64,000 nucleotides of DNA from Liolophura sinensis (Eukaryota; Mollusca; Polyplacophora; Chitonida; Chitonidae). The translations under genes and the position numbers were made by a program. Of the stretch, positions 34,466 to 46,567 are shown in pieces (positions within the stretch are counted from its first letter, which is position 1; the number at the start of each line of letters is the position of its first letter). The notes beneath the pieces were generated by a model. The model saw only the letters and a program-made list of their open reading frames with translations, did no database searches and was not told the origin of the DNA. Where the stretch lies: NCBI RefSeq assembly GCF_032854445.1, contig NC_088307.1, forward strand, positions 9,858,001-9,922,000, read 5' to 3'.

Positions 34466-36437
34466 CTGACCTGCATTTATCAAATGCATCAGACTTGAGC
34501 CAAAAATTCAAACACAGCTTCATGTACAATTAAAATATTTTGCTAGAGGAAGTTTAGACTTTATACACTGATCTTTTACTGCATATTAGTACACTATCCA
34601 CTATTTGAGCTCTTTTCCCTTCGGAGTTCTGTATTTTAAGCAGGTGCAATTTCTGACATGTCTAATAAATGTGAGTTTTGGGACCGCACTGCTTCAAATG
34701 GTTAAATCGCTGGCCTTCTCCGAGGATTATGCATTGACCAGTGAGGTCGCTCGATCGAATCCAGCTCTAGGTTTTGCTGCGACTTTACGTCAGGTACTGT
34801 ATATAATTTTAAAAGTCAGTTTAATAGATTCACCTACCCACTCTGGCAACAATATTGTCTTTTCTAACATGTGTATGTAAAACAAAGTTTTCCATTATTG
34901 TCAAGTCGTTCAAGAACAGCTTTGATTTGATTTTGATCTTAATTTTGATTTTGGTTCCCTTTAACTTATTTTGTAAAGCCATGTATATTTCAGTTTTTGT
35001 CTGTATTAATTGGTGTGTATATATGTGTTGGCTTTATTGTTAATAGAACCTCTCGTGGCCATTAACCTGTAGGAAATCCTCGTAAAAATATAAAGAATTA
35101 AATGTAATGAAATTAAACTTAATTTGCAAGGCGTGGCCCTTGATGGGTCGATTGCCACAATGCCCTGTGACAACACAGGGAAATCTAGCAAATTTCCAAT
35201 CATGGAGTGGGACTGAACCAACACCGCTTGTGTCCTAACGATTGAAAGACGAACATGTCAAGAGTAAAGGCAAGACTTGCCCAAATGTATATACACATCG
35301 ATAGAATATTGCACATTAGGTATAAAAAGTGTGTCTTTTAAATTTTATGATGTTGCAAGGATGGAAGGAGGAAAGCATTTATATTGCAGGTGAACAAACA
35401 CTTTCAGAAAAACATGATTAAAATTATTGTAGTTGAACACTGTTAAATTAACACCTTTAGGTAATGTGTTCAGCATTGTAAATGTCAAGGCTCTTTTAAC
35501 AATTTTAACATTATGTTTCAACTTGGAAACAATAATTACGTGGCCTAACAGTTTATAATGTTGTGGCTCATTTTACAACATAGAACATAGCACTATCATT
35601 TTAACATTTAAAAAAAAAAGAGAATGATGTGATTTTATTGCAAGAATATTTTCATTACCAGAAGATTTTAACTGCTAAAAGTTTTATATTGCTAGAAGAT
35701 TTTCAGTACCAGGAGATTTTCATTGCTATAGGAGATTTTTTATTGCTACAAGATTTTTATTGCTAGTAGATTTTTATTACTTAAACACTTCATTAAGCTA
35801 ATTCTTTTTTTTTTTGCTATTTCTTCACATGCATGTATCGTTAAAAAGTTTGAATATTGTATCATTTAAGTGACACTGACAAATGGAAACGTATTTTTGC
35901 GTTCTTAGATAAATGTCTGTTCTCATAAAATGCCAACATTTCTAAATGTTCAAATGTTTCTAATACAAAAACATAGACGTGTCCTTAATTGTTTATCGCT
36001 TCACTCGATTAAGCTGACTTGATCTCAACTGGCAATAGATGACCCCAGTTGACTTTCTCTTTTGTCAACCCTGTGTTCTGTTACTGAAGTAGCCTCCAGT
36101 AACATAGACTGATACGAGCCAGTTGCGGAAATGAAAGGAAAATCCCTGAAGGTAGGAAATCCCCACGAAAAGTACAGAACATGACGCAATCAATCAGCCA
36201 GGTAACGAGTCTGTATATCCGTAAAGTGAATCATTGGTTGCCGTTCCCGGAATCAGCCAGCTGGATCAGTCCATTCTTTTGTATTGGTAGGTTAATTGTT
36301 CAGGAAGATTAAATGGTATCATATTGTGCAGAGTACATACTAAAAGCTGCATTACGAAGGCGAACAGGTGAGAAAGGTGCCTGGAGAATGCTGATGAAAA
36401 TGCAGGTAGCCACATTCTCTGTTGGTCAGAAAGTGAG
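34466..36437. other. Intergenic, with a short AT-rich tandem repeat
   Basis: At 34680-34800 a tRNA-like SINE head may be present (GATCGAATCCAGC near 34752). At 35625-35785 imperfect 20-24 bp units of the form AGATTTTTATTGCTA repeat about seven times. No gene seen. Confidence 0.5.
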
Positions 36438-36620
36438 GCAGAAAGTGTTGGATGAGGTCCGGATATGGTAATGAAAATGTGTAGCAGGTGTTGATGAGTG
36501 GAATGGGGTGACAGGTACCTGCATTAGATATCGGTGCTGTGAGTATGGCAGCAGAAAGTGCTGGATGAGGTCTTGGTATGGTAATGAGATTGTGAAGCGG
36601 GTGTTGATCTGGTAAGAACT
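36438..36620. repeat. 113 bp imperfect duplication
   Basis: GCAGAAAGTGTTGGATGAGG at 36438 recurs as GCAGAAAGTGCTGGATGAGG at 36551; both are followed by TATGGTAATGA and GGTGTTGAT. Confidence 0.8.
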
Positions 36621-36969
36621 GTGCCCATATGTTTACTCACTCACATGCAGCAATATAGCTCCGTTTAGTAACGGAGCAAACAGATTCGCACGCTGTAACA
36701 ACATGTACACATCAGACTTATCACCTCTGACTCTCGCCTTCATGATAAATTTTCGTATTTCAGCTGTTAAAATATGTTCTGTTAAACTATGAAAGCTGCG
36801 TATTCAATAATCGACTAGCAAACCATCTAGTACAATATCTCTGTTTGCTATTCTGGACACGTATGTGAACAGGCAGTTATGGAATTGTGGAAATGCCAAT
36901 CCCTAGTATTTATCACTAGATATTATAAACAGACAACTTCAACACAAACATGTTCTGCGTTATACATTA

Positions 36970-37075
36970 TGCAAACAACGCCAAAAATTATGATAATGTC
37001 ATGTTTGCCACGCCGAAATTATGCTAATGTTATATTTGCAATGCCGAAATTATGCTAATGTTATGTATAAGTACT
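36970..37075. repeat. Tandem repeat with AAATTATGCTAATGTTAT unit
   Basis: Three units of about 34-38 bp share GCCGAAATTATGCTAATGTT; the first is diverged. Confidence 0.85.
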
Positions 37076-37095
37076 TACAGCATTTACGTTGTACA

Positions 37096-37277
37096 CTCCA
37101 CATGTCGGCTTCTTCACAGGTCGTGCGTGGGTGGGAAGGTGTGTCAGCAACCTGCGGATGGTCGTGGGTTTTCTCGGGCTCTGCCCGGTTTCCTTGAAGC
37201 ATAATAGGCCGCGGTCGTGTAAGTGAAATATACTTGAATACGGCGTAAAATACCAATCAGATAAATAAGTCAATAAA
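37096..37277 (+). repeat. SINE family B, head-truncated
   Basis: TGCGTGGGTGGGAAGGTGTG, CCTGCGGATGGTCGTGGGTT, TCTGCCCGGTTTCCTTGAAG, ACGGCGTAAAATACCAATCA and an AATAA tail. Confidence 0.8.
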
Positions 37278-37586
37278 CTCTCTATGTCATTTCGCTATAT
37301 TTTAGAGATATTGTTGTGACATGTCGGGAGCACCCACCATTTCACGCACTGTTGTAAAAAAATGTAGAGGACATTCCCCAGTTCGTTTTTGATATTTCTC
37401 GAAAAAACAATCGCATAGATGTGAATGATTAAGGATTACAATAGGAAAGTATTATATTTTTTAATCCCGTGAGGTGGCGCTAGTGCGAAGCAGGACCTTG
37501 ACCCATTGTTTCGTCAAACATTGTAGCGAACGTCTACACTGTTACAATGTGTTAGTTTCTATTGTAAGATTCTACTGTCTTTAATG

Positions 37587-37642
37587 TGACGTCATCATAA
37601 TGAGCTTGGAGAGGAACATTTGACGTCAATAAAATGACGTCA
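37587..37642. promoter_or_regulatory. Cluster of three perfect CRE octamers
   Basis: TGACGTCA occurs at 37587-37594, 37621-37628 and 37635-37642. This is the palindromic binding site of CREB/ATF bZIP dimers. It lies about 0.9 kb beyond the 3' end of the minus-strand gene at 38538. No transcript start has been identified beside it, so an enhancer or unannotated promoter is only inferred. Confidence 0.5.
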
Positions 37643-37649
37643 AAAAAAA

Positions 37650-38537
37650 GTCCTGCTGCCGAACGTTTGATCGTGTCAGGATTATCGGTGAAACACGCCA
37701 GTTTACACGGCTTGTGTATATCACAAGTAAAAGTGGAATATTTCATCGATCATCCCGTCAGACCATTGCCGGTAAAATGACAACACATAAACGACAGCAG
37801 TTGTTTTTAATTTCTCCACTCCTTTATTATCATTATCAAATTTTCGACGTTCCAGTCCATACAATGATAGGTACGATTATGGTACAGTCTCTTTTGGTCA
37901 CACGTCCAATATTTTTGTTGCATTTTGTGTTTGTGTTTGGGGGTAGGGGCGGGTATTAAGCATACACTGTATATTTTGCCTAAATATAGTATCAAATACA
38001 TGTGATTATCAGTAGTTTCCGGGAACTGTGTAATGGTATTGCTACTGAAATTCCTCTCAAGCACTGTCACCTTCATGCAAGTGTTTGGAAATTAGTAAAT
38101 ATTAAAACTGCATGATTGTGACCTTAATGTACATATTTGTAATTACTCTTAGAAAAAATGGTGAACTTGAATAATATATCTGGTTGAAAATGTACAAATC
38201 ATGTAGAAATGAATTTGTCGATTACGATAGGCCATACTGATTTTACAAGCAAGGTACAGTCCTGATTTAAGGCTATATTACATTGCTGCAAAGTGCTAAA
38301 AAATCATGTCGAAATTAAGGTAGATTAGAATCTTAAATTTGGCGTTTGCAATGGGATACAGTCTTCAAGTAAAGCTATTTTACGACAGAGTGATAAAAAT
38401 CATGTAGAAATCAGGCTTTATCGGGACCTTTCATGTGTAACTTTTGCAATCACTTTACAGTGTTAAGGTTAAATTATTTTGTGACACAGAAGTGAAAATC
38501 GGTTAGAAATTAAGTCAGAACAGAATGTTTCACGATT
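37650..38537. other. Downstream flank with a degenerate repeat
   Basis: From about 38200 to 38520, four loosely similar units of 70-110 bp share AAAATCATGTAGAAAT and TACAGTC words. There is no coding signal. Confidence 0.4.
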
Positions 38538-41500
38538 TTAGCAATATCGCCTAGAACTGGCCAAGAGCTGGAAGAGGTTTCCTCCAAAGTAGGCCTCATA
38601 CATCTGGATAAACACGAAAATGAGGAAGGAAATGGCATAGTAGAAGCAGATGTGATAGCATGTGGGACCCACAGTGGCCTGGCTAACAGGAGGGCTTTCC
38701 CTTACTGGTAATCCTGTTTTCGGAACGTCTTCGCGACCTGGAAAAACAAACAAAAAAGAAACTCTTACAGAACGGGAGACTTGAGGACGAGCTACACAAA
38801 AGATCCAAATGACAATAGTACGCATCGTTTCCTTCTGTGACGTGGCAGTGCGTGTGTATATGTTTTATGAGCACACATGCACCGATAATTTTGACGTAAC
38901 AAAGGAAAGAGTTCACAGCTTTCGAACCGTCTTGATATAGGTGGGAAGGAGTTTTACGAGTTCTCCATTACTTTCCGAACAATCACAAACTAACGAAAAA
39001 AAAATGAGAAAATGAAACACAAAAATGAGATTTTCTGGACATAAACCCGCAGTAAAAAATGATGCTAATGGGTGGATAATATAGTCTAAGAGATTGCGTT
39101 TGGATAAATGTGTAATCAACTAAGCGTACTGCGTGATTTCAAACGATAAGATGTTTTATATCTCCGAGACAGAGACTTACTGTTCAATTTTAACATGCTG
39201 GCTTTTGTAACTGTTGATCAAACTAAAACACGATTTTGGTGATTATAAGAAAGCCATGATGCAAAACTAATTTCTACCGATACGGTTGAAAGGTGAAATG
39301 TTGCAGCCATTCGTGGAATCTTTGAAATGGAAAGATAGTCGTTTTATTGTCTCATTTGATTACTTAGTAAATCTCTTATCAGTTTGTTTTTCTTCTTTGT
39401 TACGTTTTCGTTTAGAGATTTGTTATAGAGATTTATAGACGTTTTTGTTGTGTTTCTTTCCTTTGAAGTCTTATGAATCAAATGAGTTATGCTCTGTAAA
39501 AGCAGTGATATCTAAGAGCTGGAAGCTGACTTGCTCATATGGCTAACAAAATAAAGAACAAAACAACAACAAAAAAAGCAGAAAACACCTTACCTCCAAC
39601 CCTGACAGTGCTTCTGACGGTTTTCTTCGCTTCAAGCTGCGTCTGCAGACGACCTTTGTCCCGGTGAGTCACGGGTGTGGTAGGTGTGTCCCCTAAACTG
39701 TGGGAGCGGACCACACCTGAGGGGGACAAAGCGATTTGTTAAAATATTTACCGTGTGTGACCTACAATTTCGTCCAAGACTAATTTACTAATGACAAATA
39801 ATACTGGCCGCCGTCGTATAAGTCAAATAGTCTTGAGTACAGCGTAAAACACACATCAAATAAATAAACAAGTTGTCTGATTCTAGCATTTCTAATAATC
39901 GTAGAAAGATGTTTTGTGGTTTGTTGGAAAGTAGGATGACATATTATTGGGAACATACAGGCTTCAACACCAAGCCTAGTACTGCATAACTTTTTTTGCC
40001 TCCAAAGCGAACTTCGTTGGACGAATGTTTAGGGCAGTGTGTGAACAACTAGATGTACAAATCGCATTATTGCAGCTTATGTTTATGGGGTGACACTTAA
40101 GAAAGGTGTACACTGTTTAAAATGAAATGCAAATTTGTGGGTGATGTTCAACAACAACATTTATAAACAATTTGGTATGCTCGGTTTGAAACGTTTTTTA
40201 AAAGGGAACTTTTAGTACGTTTGTCGTCCGAAGTTGAGGTTCCATGATCATGAAACTGTCTTAAACTTAAGTTATATCTTAAAACTAACTTTACTGCGCT
40301 TAAAATGTCACTTATATACCTTAGCAATTTTTATTTTAAGAGCTACCTTATACTTTCATTACAAAATTGAAAAAAAGCGTTAATGTTTAAATCAACAAGC
40401 TAAAATCATGTCTGAAGTCAAGTTTTTAAAAGGTGGGCACTTTTATAGCAGGTATAAATGATAATGGACGCTGCGGATCAATAATCACAAAGCTGATTTC
40501 CAAAACAACAAACACAAATCACTACAGCGTTAAGAAAGTATAAACGATAAGACAGTATGGCGGACTCTGTCAGTAGTTTTAAATGGTGACAGAAAGGCTC
40601 AAAGAAAGCTCTACATTCATATAAGGCAGTTTTGTGACCATGGAATCAAGGAATTTTCTCTGTAGCTCACCTGTTGATCGCCATTGTTTTGGTGTAGTTC
40701 TACTTGACGTTGATTTAGGTGATGAAGTCAGTTTCTGTTTGGGAACCTCCGCTGGAACAGCGCACGATGCTGAAAAGGATCTACCAAGGAGCCGGGTAAA
40801 ACAGTTCAGCTTTGATGCGAGACGAGTGGGTTCTTCGCATGAAAATGTGGCAACCCCCGTTTTACCGGAACGATCAGAACTGGTCGGTGTTTTCCTGACC
40901 GCATTGGGGTTCCTCAAGGTTTCCGTCTTCGGTGTTGCATTGAAATCCTTCCCCCGGGGTCGCATGGGGGTGCAGTTTTCCTTTTTCGCAGCAGAGTTAT
41001 TGGTTCTGGCGGAGAGTTGCTGAATTTTTTTCTCGTAAGCCAATCTGCTCCTTTCCTGTGCTGAGCTATTCACAAGAGCAGTTGTACCCGTGCAAGAATG
41101 AAGACGTCGACCGTCTAAAGACGACGAAGACTTGTTGGCTAGCTCTTTGGTGCTCTTTCTTGGAGTTTCTTCGGTTTTCTTTGCTTGGTCGCCATGATCT
41201 AAAGCATCCCCCTGACGACGGAATCTATTCGCGCGCATTTGTGGGCTTGATTGCGGTGAATCCAATGAACCCTTGATACCCTTTCCCTTTCCAATCGGAT
41301 TCCATCCTTTCGAGCTCATTGTCGTCGATTTAGGGCTCGGATGTGATTCTCGGGAACCTTTCCTAGCAGTAGATAATTGATCTTTTTTCGTGATTGACAG
41401 CCTCGATTTAGTCTGTTTTTTCCCTTGTCTTTCTTGGTTCGAATCACAGGGCGAATTGATGTTACTGTCGCTTGTACCTTGTAGAGAGTCTAAAATTCAT

Positions 41501-41822
41501 AATTAGCCTAACGTATTAAGTCGGCAATCAGAAAACAGCAAGACCGCACACTATTCATTTAATTCATTCAATAAATATTTAAAATGCAAAAAAGATAACA
41601 GACAGGAATTTTGCAAAATTATGGAATTTGGTTCATTGAAATTGAATAGTTTACGAACATTTGAGTTTATTCATTTCGATTCGACTAAGGGGAATAATTC
41701 TCACCTGTCTCTGATTGTCTTACTGGTAAAAATGGGACTGGGGGAGGCACGCCGAGTAAGGCATACATTGCCGTGACAGCGAATGACAACAGTATCATAT
41801 CCCCATGAAGGGGCCTCGTAAC
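38538..41822 (-). CDS. Unrecognised multi-exon gene: basic Ser/Thr-rich protein with C-terminal membrane segment
   Basis: Four phase-consistent exons: 41822-41705 (acceptor TATCCAG, donor GTGAGA), 41489-40671 (acceptor ATTTTAG, donor CAG/GTGAGC), 39716-39594 (acceptor CCCTCAG, donor GTAAGG) and 38737-38538 (acceptor TTTTCCAG, stop at 38538). They give about 420 residues; the 5' exon was not found, though an ATG in the first listed exon (MILLSFAVTAMY) could be the start. That exon codes a hydrophobic stretch, a possible signal anchor. The large exon codes a basic, Ser/Thr/Pro-rich, probably disordered region with a short helix (ERSRLAYEKKIQQL). The last exon codes CYHICFYYAISFLIFVFIQM, a strong transmembrane segment, then about 20 residues ending SSRRYC. 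Tail anchoring to an internal membrane is plausible but inferred. I do not recognise the family; the intact splicing frame argues for a real gene. Confidence 0.75.
39797..39872 (+). repeat. SINE family B tail fragment, in an intron
   Basis: AATACTGGCCGCCGTCGTAT, AGTCTTGAGTACAGCGTAAA and an AAATAAATAA end, in the intron between 39716 and 40671. Confidence 0.7.
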
Positions 41823-42179
41823 CTGGATAAATAAAAGAAGAGAAAATACAAGAACGGCCATAACGGGGGAGTTGTTTCATGCAAGCTTCTCTGCTGTCAC
41901 TAAATAACTGTGCTGATAAGTACATCTTTGAAAACATGCTCAAATTAACAATCCCGTTTCCACTTTTTTTTTTTATCAAATATGTTAACACTGTCGTTCA
42001 TAGTTTCTAACGTTTTTTCCATAATACATTGTTTCCGCAATAACTGAAGAAAATTATTTATATGTAATCTAATATTTCCAAATGTACTATTATTATTATT
42101 GCAAAAAGTATAATAAAATTTATTAAATATTCATGTCGGTTTCATCCTGCTATTTTTTTTTTCTAATGGATTCATTTTA

Positions 42180-42440
42180 TAGATAGTCCTGTCGTGTTGT
42201 CCAACCAGGTTTGTAACTCTTGCCGGAAACATTTACCGCTTAGCAGAAAACAAAGAGATGCTCAATGGTTTCTCTTTCTGGCCTGCAAAAACTACGGGTA
42301 TCAGAAGCTTTCTTTCCTATATCGTGAAAAGGTACGAGTCTGTACAGATGATGCGATGGAGAAAGGTTTTCTCTGCTGTACAAGAAAGAATGCCCGTGAA
42401 AATATCTGGGATATTTCAAAAGACTTCTGTGCAACGACTG
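42180..42440 (-). mobile_element. LINE fragment (end of ORF2, zinc-finger-like)
   Basis: The minus-strand frame reads DIGKKASDTRSFCRPERETI then EHLFVFC, the pattern C-x-x...ETIEHLF-x-x-C found near the C-terminus of CR1/Jockey-type LINE reverse transcriptase proteins. A later frame gives QELQTWLDNTTGL, so there is at least one frame break. A SINE A copy interrupts its 5' side. Confidence 0.55.
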
Positions 42441-42640
42441 GTTGACCCGTATCTATATAATGGCGCGGGCGGGGCAGCTAAGCCCGCGCCACTAGATAAA
42501 AGCAGCACTAGATAAAAGAGCGGTGGAAATCCGTCCTGCGACAAGGAGGTACATTACATACACCCTAAGGATTCCGTGGTCGTCATATGACTGAAAAATT
42601 GTTGAGCACGACGTTAAACCCCAAGCACTCACTCACTAAC
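42430..42640 (+). repeat. SINE family A, 5'-truncated, exact 14 bp target duplication
   Basis: Starts mid-body (GCAACGACTGGTTGACCCGT) and runs to ACGTTAAACCCCAAGCACTC plus CACT repeats. TCAAAAGACTTCTG stands at 42416-42429 and 42641-42654. A GC-rich segment (GCGCGGGCGGGGCAGCTAAG) partly repeats inside it. Confidence 0.85.
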
Positions 42641-42834
42641 TCAAAAGACTTCTGGGTGAAAGTCTATTTCACCTTTCTACAAACCAGCGTAAATTCGCAA
42701 TTGCTGAAACATTTCACAGGAAGTCCATGTTGTCTCCTACCTAATGAGAGAACACCAGGAAAATTGTCTACGGTGACTTGTATGTAACTTGAATTAAAAT
42801 AGCAGTTATGTATGGAAGCCGGGTAAGACCACCA

Positions 42835-42930
42835 TCGTTCCATGCGATGCCCGGCGATGGCACGAGGCGATGGTACGATGGCACGAAACGATGACACGAT
42901 GGCACGAAGCGATGGCCTGATGATAGGATG
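42835..42930. repeat. GATGGCACGA short repeat
   Basis: Irregular units CGATGGCACGA, GCGATGG, GGATGATGG. They make the minus-strand ORF read RAIVSSFRAIVPSPRAI, which is repeat translation. Confidence 0.75.
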
Positions 42931-43221
42931 ATGGCCCTCTCCGGCTTCAATAGCTATGTATAATGAAGGCTTACAAAAATAAGTGTTTGGAGCCGAGTTT
43001 GGTGAATACTTGAAAACCCCTCTTCTTTGCAATTTTCTGTGATATTCTCGGCGAAAATTCAGCAACTCATGAATATTCAGCCTTTTAGAAGATTTTACTG
43101 GTAACAGTTTCCCGTACCGATCCACAAACCCACCCTCCCACCCACCGACAGACCGGCAGACCGACCGACCGACAGAGAGACAGGGACTAAAAACCTGTTT
43201 GCCGCGGCTAATACTAAACTT

Positions 43222-43361
43222 GCAGGAGCTGGGTGTTCAAAAGTGTTAATCCGGGCTTCAATCTGAATACAAGTTTTACTCTAATTTAAATTTCAAGTGA
43301 TTTAAGTACAAACTAAAATTAATACTGGGCTTAATATCTAATGCATTTTTGAGGACCGGAA
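43222..43361. mobile_element. MITE family M2, copy 3, diverged
   Basis: Left GGGTGTTCAAAAGTGTTAAT, right TAATGCATTTTTGAGGACCG (an inverted match), with AATACTGGGCTTAATA inside. More decayed than copies 1 and 2. Confidence 0.45.
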
Positions 43362-43710
43362 TACAATGCCACGATATAATCTACATTTTCATATCACGTT
43401 ATGATGTGAGAAATGTGATATTCGTAGATCCGCTCCATGGCAACATAACATTGCTACATACCTTCATTTAAAAAGGTCCTAGAAAAATCTGTAAAAAAAA
43501 AATATGGTCCTTCTAACCGCATAGTTGTATGATGTAAATCAGGGATTAACAAGAAACTGTAGGATGAGGAAGCAGTGCATGCTTTAAGGACTTACCGTTA
43601 AACTACTTTAAAATCCTGGAAAGTTTGAAACAATGTCAGTCCGGCCAGTCGTCCAGTTTTGATACCGTGGAGGATGCCGTTTGTTTACAAGTTGTTGACA
43701 ATGACAACGA

Positions 43711-43975
43711 TGACGTCATATAGTCTATTAGACCACGTGACACAGACGAGAATCTCCGCCGTACTTGTTTATCTGTCATCACCATAGCAACAGGAAAGCC
43801 AAGGACGGCTTTCCGATTACGTCAGAAACGTCACTGCTACGTAGAGCGTTTTAACGTCGTTAACGCAGACGTCATTTTATCGTAGAACGTACTGGCGTAA
43901 GGTGTAACGTCAATGACGCTAACGTCATTATATCGTGGTAAGTACCGACGTATACCTTAACGTAACTTACGCTTA
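43711..43975. promoter_or_regulatory. CRE-rich stretch with a duplicated about 52 bp unit
   Basis: One perfect TGACGTCA (43711-43718) is followed by many ACGTCA or ACGTCAC half sites (43819, 43828, 43869, 43907, 43922). GACGTCATTTTATCGTAGAA at 43868 and AACGTCATTATATCGTGGTA at 43921 begin two tandem copies. It lies about 2 kb upstream of the first exon found for the minus-strand gene at 38538-41822 and could be its promoter, an inference from position. Confidence 0.4.
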
Positions 43976-43979
43976 AAAC

Positions 43980-46060
43980 ACCAAAAGGGCTAGGTCAGCG
44001 TCACAAACGTACACAAGCGTCGTTGACATCAACGCCTTTGCTGAAGCTGCACATGTACCTTGGCTACCGTGACGCTGGGCTACAAAGAAAAACAATGATT
44101 GTGTTCAACAGATGGGGCTGCTGTATTTGTGACGTAATAATCAAAATACAAGTATTTTTATTGTGGCGCTGCGCAGCAAAGAAAACGTTCTTCACTTTGG
44201 ATACAAGTATTAAACACTGCACTTAACACGGAACATGTAACTCCTCGCCTGTAACAAAACGATCCAAAGCTGTGAACTCTTTTGTTCTTTCCCTTTTCTA
44301 CGTCACAATTATGGGTGAATACGTGCTTATAAAAAATAAATGAAGTACACTCGCACTACAACGATGCATCCTACTGTCATTTTGACCTTCCGTGTAGCTC
44401 GTCCTCGAGTCTCCCATTTCAACCTCACTGAAGTCAGGCCCGTCCGCTTGACGGCGACCGCGTTTAGGTAAATATAACCAGCGCTTGACTCGTGATCATC
44501 TGATCCACAAAATGAGCGGGTTTTAACTTTCTCGTCTTAGAATCTATCCGCGTACAGTTTTCAACGCAGGCTTTATATGTTTACAGTGGTTGGGTAGAGT
44601 GTTGGGTTTCCGATCTATAGGGTAGAATGTTTCGCTTGTAGAAAACCACTACACTGAAAAAAAAATCCTTAATAATCTTTTGGAATAAATCCCACAAGGT
44701 ACATTTTGTGGGATATTCCTCAAATAATAAAAGAAAATCCCAGAAGAACATACGCCGTCGTATAAGTAAAATGTTGTTGAGTATGGCATAAAACACTAAT
44801 CAAATAAATAAATTTAAAAAAGCAAACAAATATAATACTTTGAGGTGCGTGCAGAACTATTACAATTGCACTCTTTCTCTTCAAGACTGTGACTTTAATT
44901 CAAGCTCCTGTTTTCAGATAACCATACAGACTGAGGAACATTTTCATCAACTTTATTCTCAAGGTAAGTTTATTAATATTACCATTCTCACTGATAGTTG
45001 TAGAAATAAATTAGGCCATCATTAAAAATATGTTTGTTGGGGGTAAACCGACCTACCCTCAAAAAAGGGCGCTACTCTAGAATTTTTATTTGGGCTTAGT
45101 TGGAATTTTTGAAAATATTTTTCTCTCCATGTTGATTTCTTTGAAACCCTTATGTATTTCATTAGCAAGAATAAAAAAAATAAAAAAAAATTCCTCACTG
45201 CCCGACCCTGTTTTTGATGATGGGGTTGTGTAACCAGCCATAACAAATGTTTTAGGATGGATATACAGGGCATGCGTCTTCTATAAGGCTACAAGATATG
45301 GGTATAGGTGACATCATGTCAAGGCATGAACCTAAGTTTCACTACATCTAGCCCCATTTATATAAATCTATATTCGTTTAGGTTGATGAAACAGACATGG
45401 TCCTTGTGGAAAACTGACAGTAATCTTCCCTTTAGCTTGATTGCTATACATGTAACTAATTACCCCACTAGTAATTGATGTTAATTAAATGTTGATGTGT
45501 GATGAGCAGCCAATTATGTATAAATCTTGGTCCAAATTATATAATATTAACAGTTACAAGACACATTCCTTGGATGGTGTACTCACTCTGCCGTTAACTC
45601 CTGGTACTGCAACTTCCATTACATACTAGTAACATAAAGATTTGTTTGTATATGTGATTTAAACTAAACATTCATGTATAATTGGCCTTCTGCTGCTTAA
45701 GACATTTGTATCACACACCATATCTTAAAGGATTATAGAAACTTTTGATACAGAGCTGCTTGTTCAGTTCATTAACAGATTTGCAAATTACTTTAACCAC
45801 ACTTAAACTCAAAGCAGCATGTATGGTCTACATGTAGTTGTACAGCTTCCTTGTGATTCTTGAATTTTCTTGTATCAAGAATGTTTTTCTCTCACGTTTC
45901 ATGTGCACATTATCTAATTTGCCTTGATTTCTTAATATACTTGACGAACCAGTTAGTGCAAATTTTTACAGCTGACAAAAACACCAGAATTGTTGCTCTC
46001 TCTAAAGGAGATCTATATGACATGTTGCGTGACGGTATGTAAAATGAGTGCAGACTACAT
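43980..46060. other. Mostly intergenic, with a SINE B tail
   Basis: SINE B 3' end at 44752-44815 (CGCCGTCGTATAAGTAAAAT, AATAAATAAAT tail). ACACTGAAAAAAAAATCC at 44653 resembles a MITE end. No gene supported. Confidence 0.5.
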
Positions 46061-46079
46061 TATGCTTCATTGACGGCAG

Positions 46080-46567
46080 GTTTCCCCTGTTTTGTTTGTG
46101 GTCAAGTAGTGAAAGGCTCTGAAAGACAATTATCAAACCATCTGCGTAGAATACATGCATTTTCGGATAATGGAATGGAGACAGGATGTGGACAGGATGA
46201 TTGTCCTAGAACTTTTATGTCACTTTGGAGGCACAGGATTGATTCGCTCTCTTGCCATAATGAGTCAGCTCGCGGGGGGTGGGGGGGATTTGAATCAGAA
46301 GAACTTTTCTGTGGAAGAGAATCTAGAGGTGCAGCAACATTTAATAACACTGAAATTACACCTGAAGATGATGATAAGAACCAGTCAGTAGAGAACGGAA
46401 CTGTTGATCTAGAGCAAACTTATACGAAGATTGTGTCCCATTTACAGTTGAAACATGGTGACTTTCCATGTTGTGATGATGAAGACACAGTTCTTTTAGA
46501 ACTGACACATAGTGACTTGCCATTTAGTGGTGATGAAGGCATAATTCTGTTAACATTGACACAATGA
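46080..46567 (+). CDS. Two-finger C2H2 ORF, probably mobile-element derived
   Basis: Reads from a possible acceptor (GACGGCAG ending at 46079) with no convincing ATG. The first finger is FPCFVCGQVV with HLRRIH; the second is CGQDDCPRTF with WRHRI and a later H, the arrangement often seen in transposon-linked genes of fish and invertebrates (recalled, not checked). An acidic stretch follows (EITPEDDDKN). From about 46459 the frame enters a 53 bp minisatellite and stops at 46567. A conceivable upstream exon ends at 46034 (GACG/GTATGT), but that intron would be only about 45 nt. It may be an exon of a domesticated gene or a relic. Confidence 0.4.

Noticed and set aside
42664-43125. 153-codon minus-strand ORF with RAIVPSPRAI repeats
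   Set aside because: It overlaps a GATGGCACGA simple repeat and has no domain or exon boundary; part may be LINE-related flank, but this cannot be shown.
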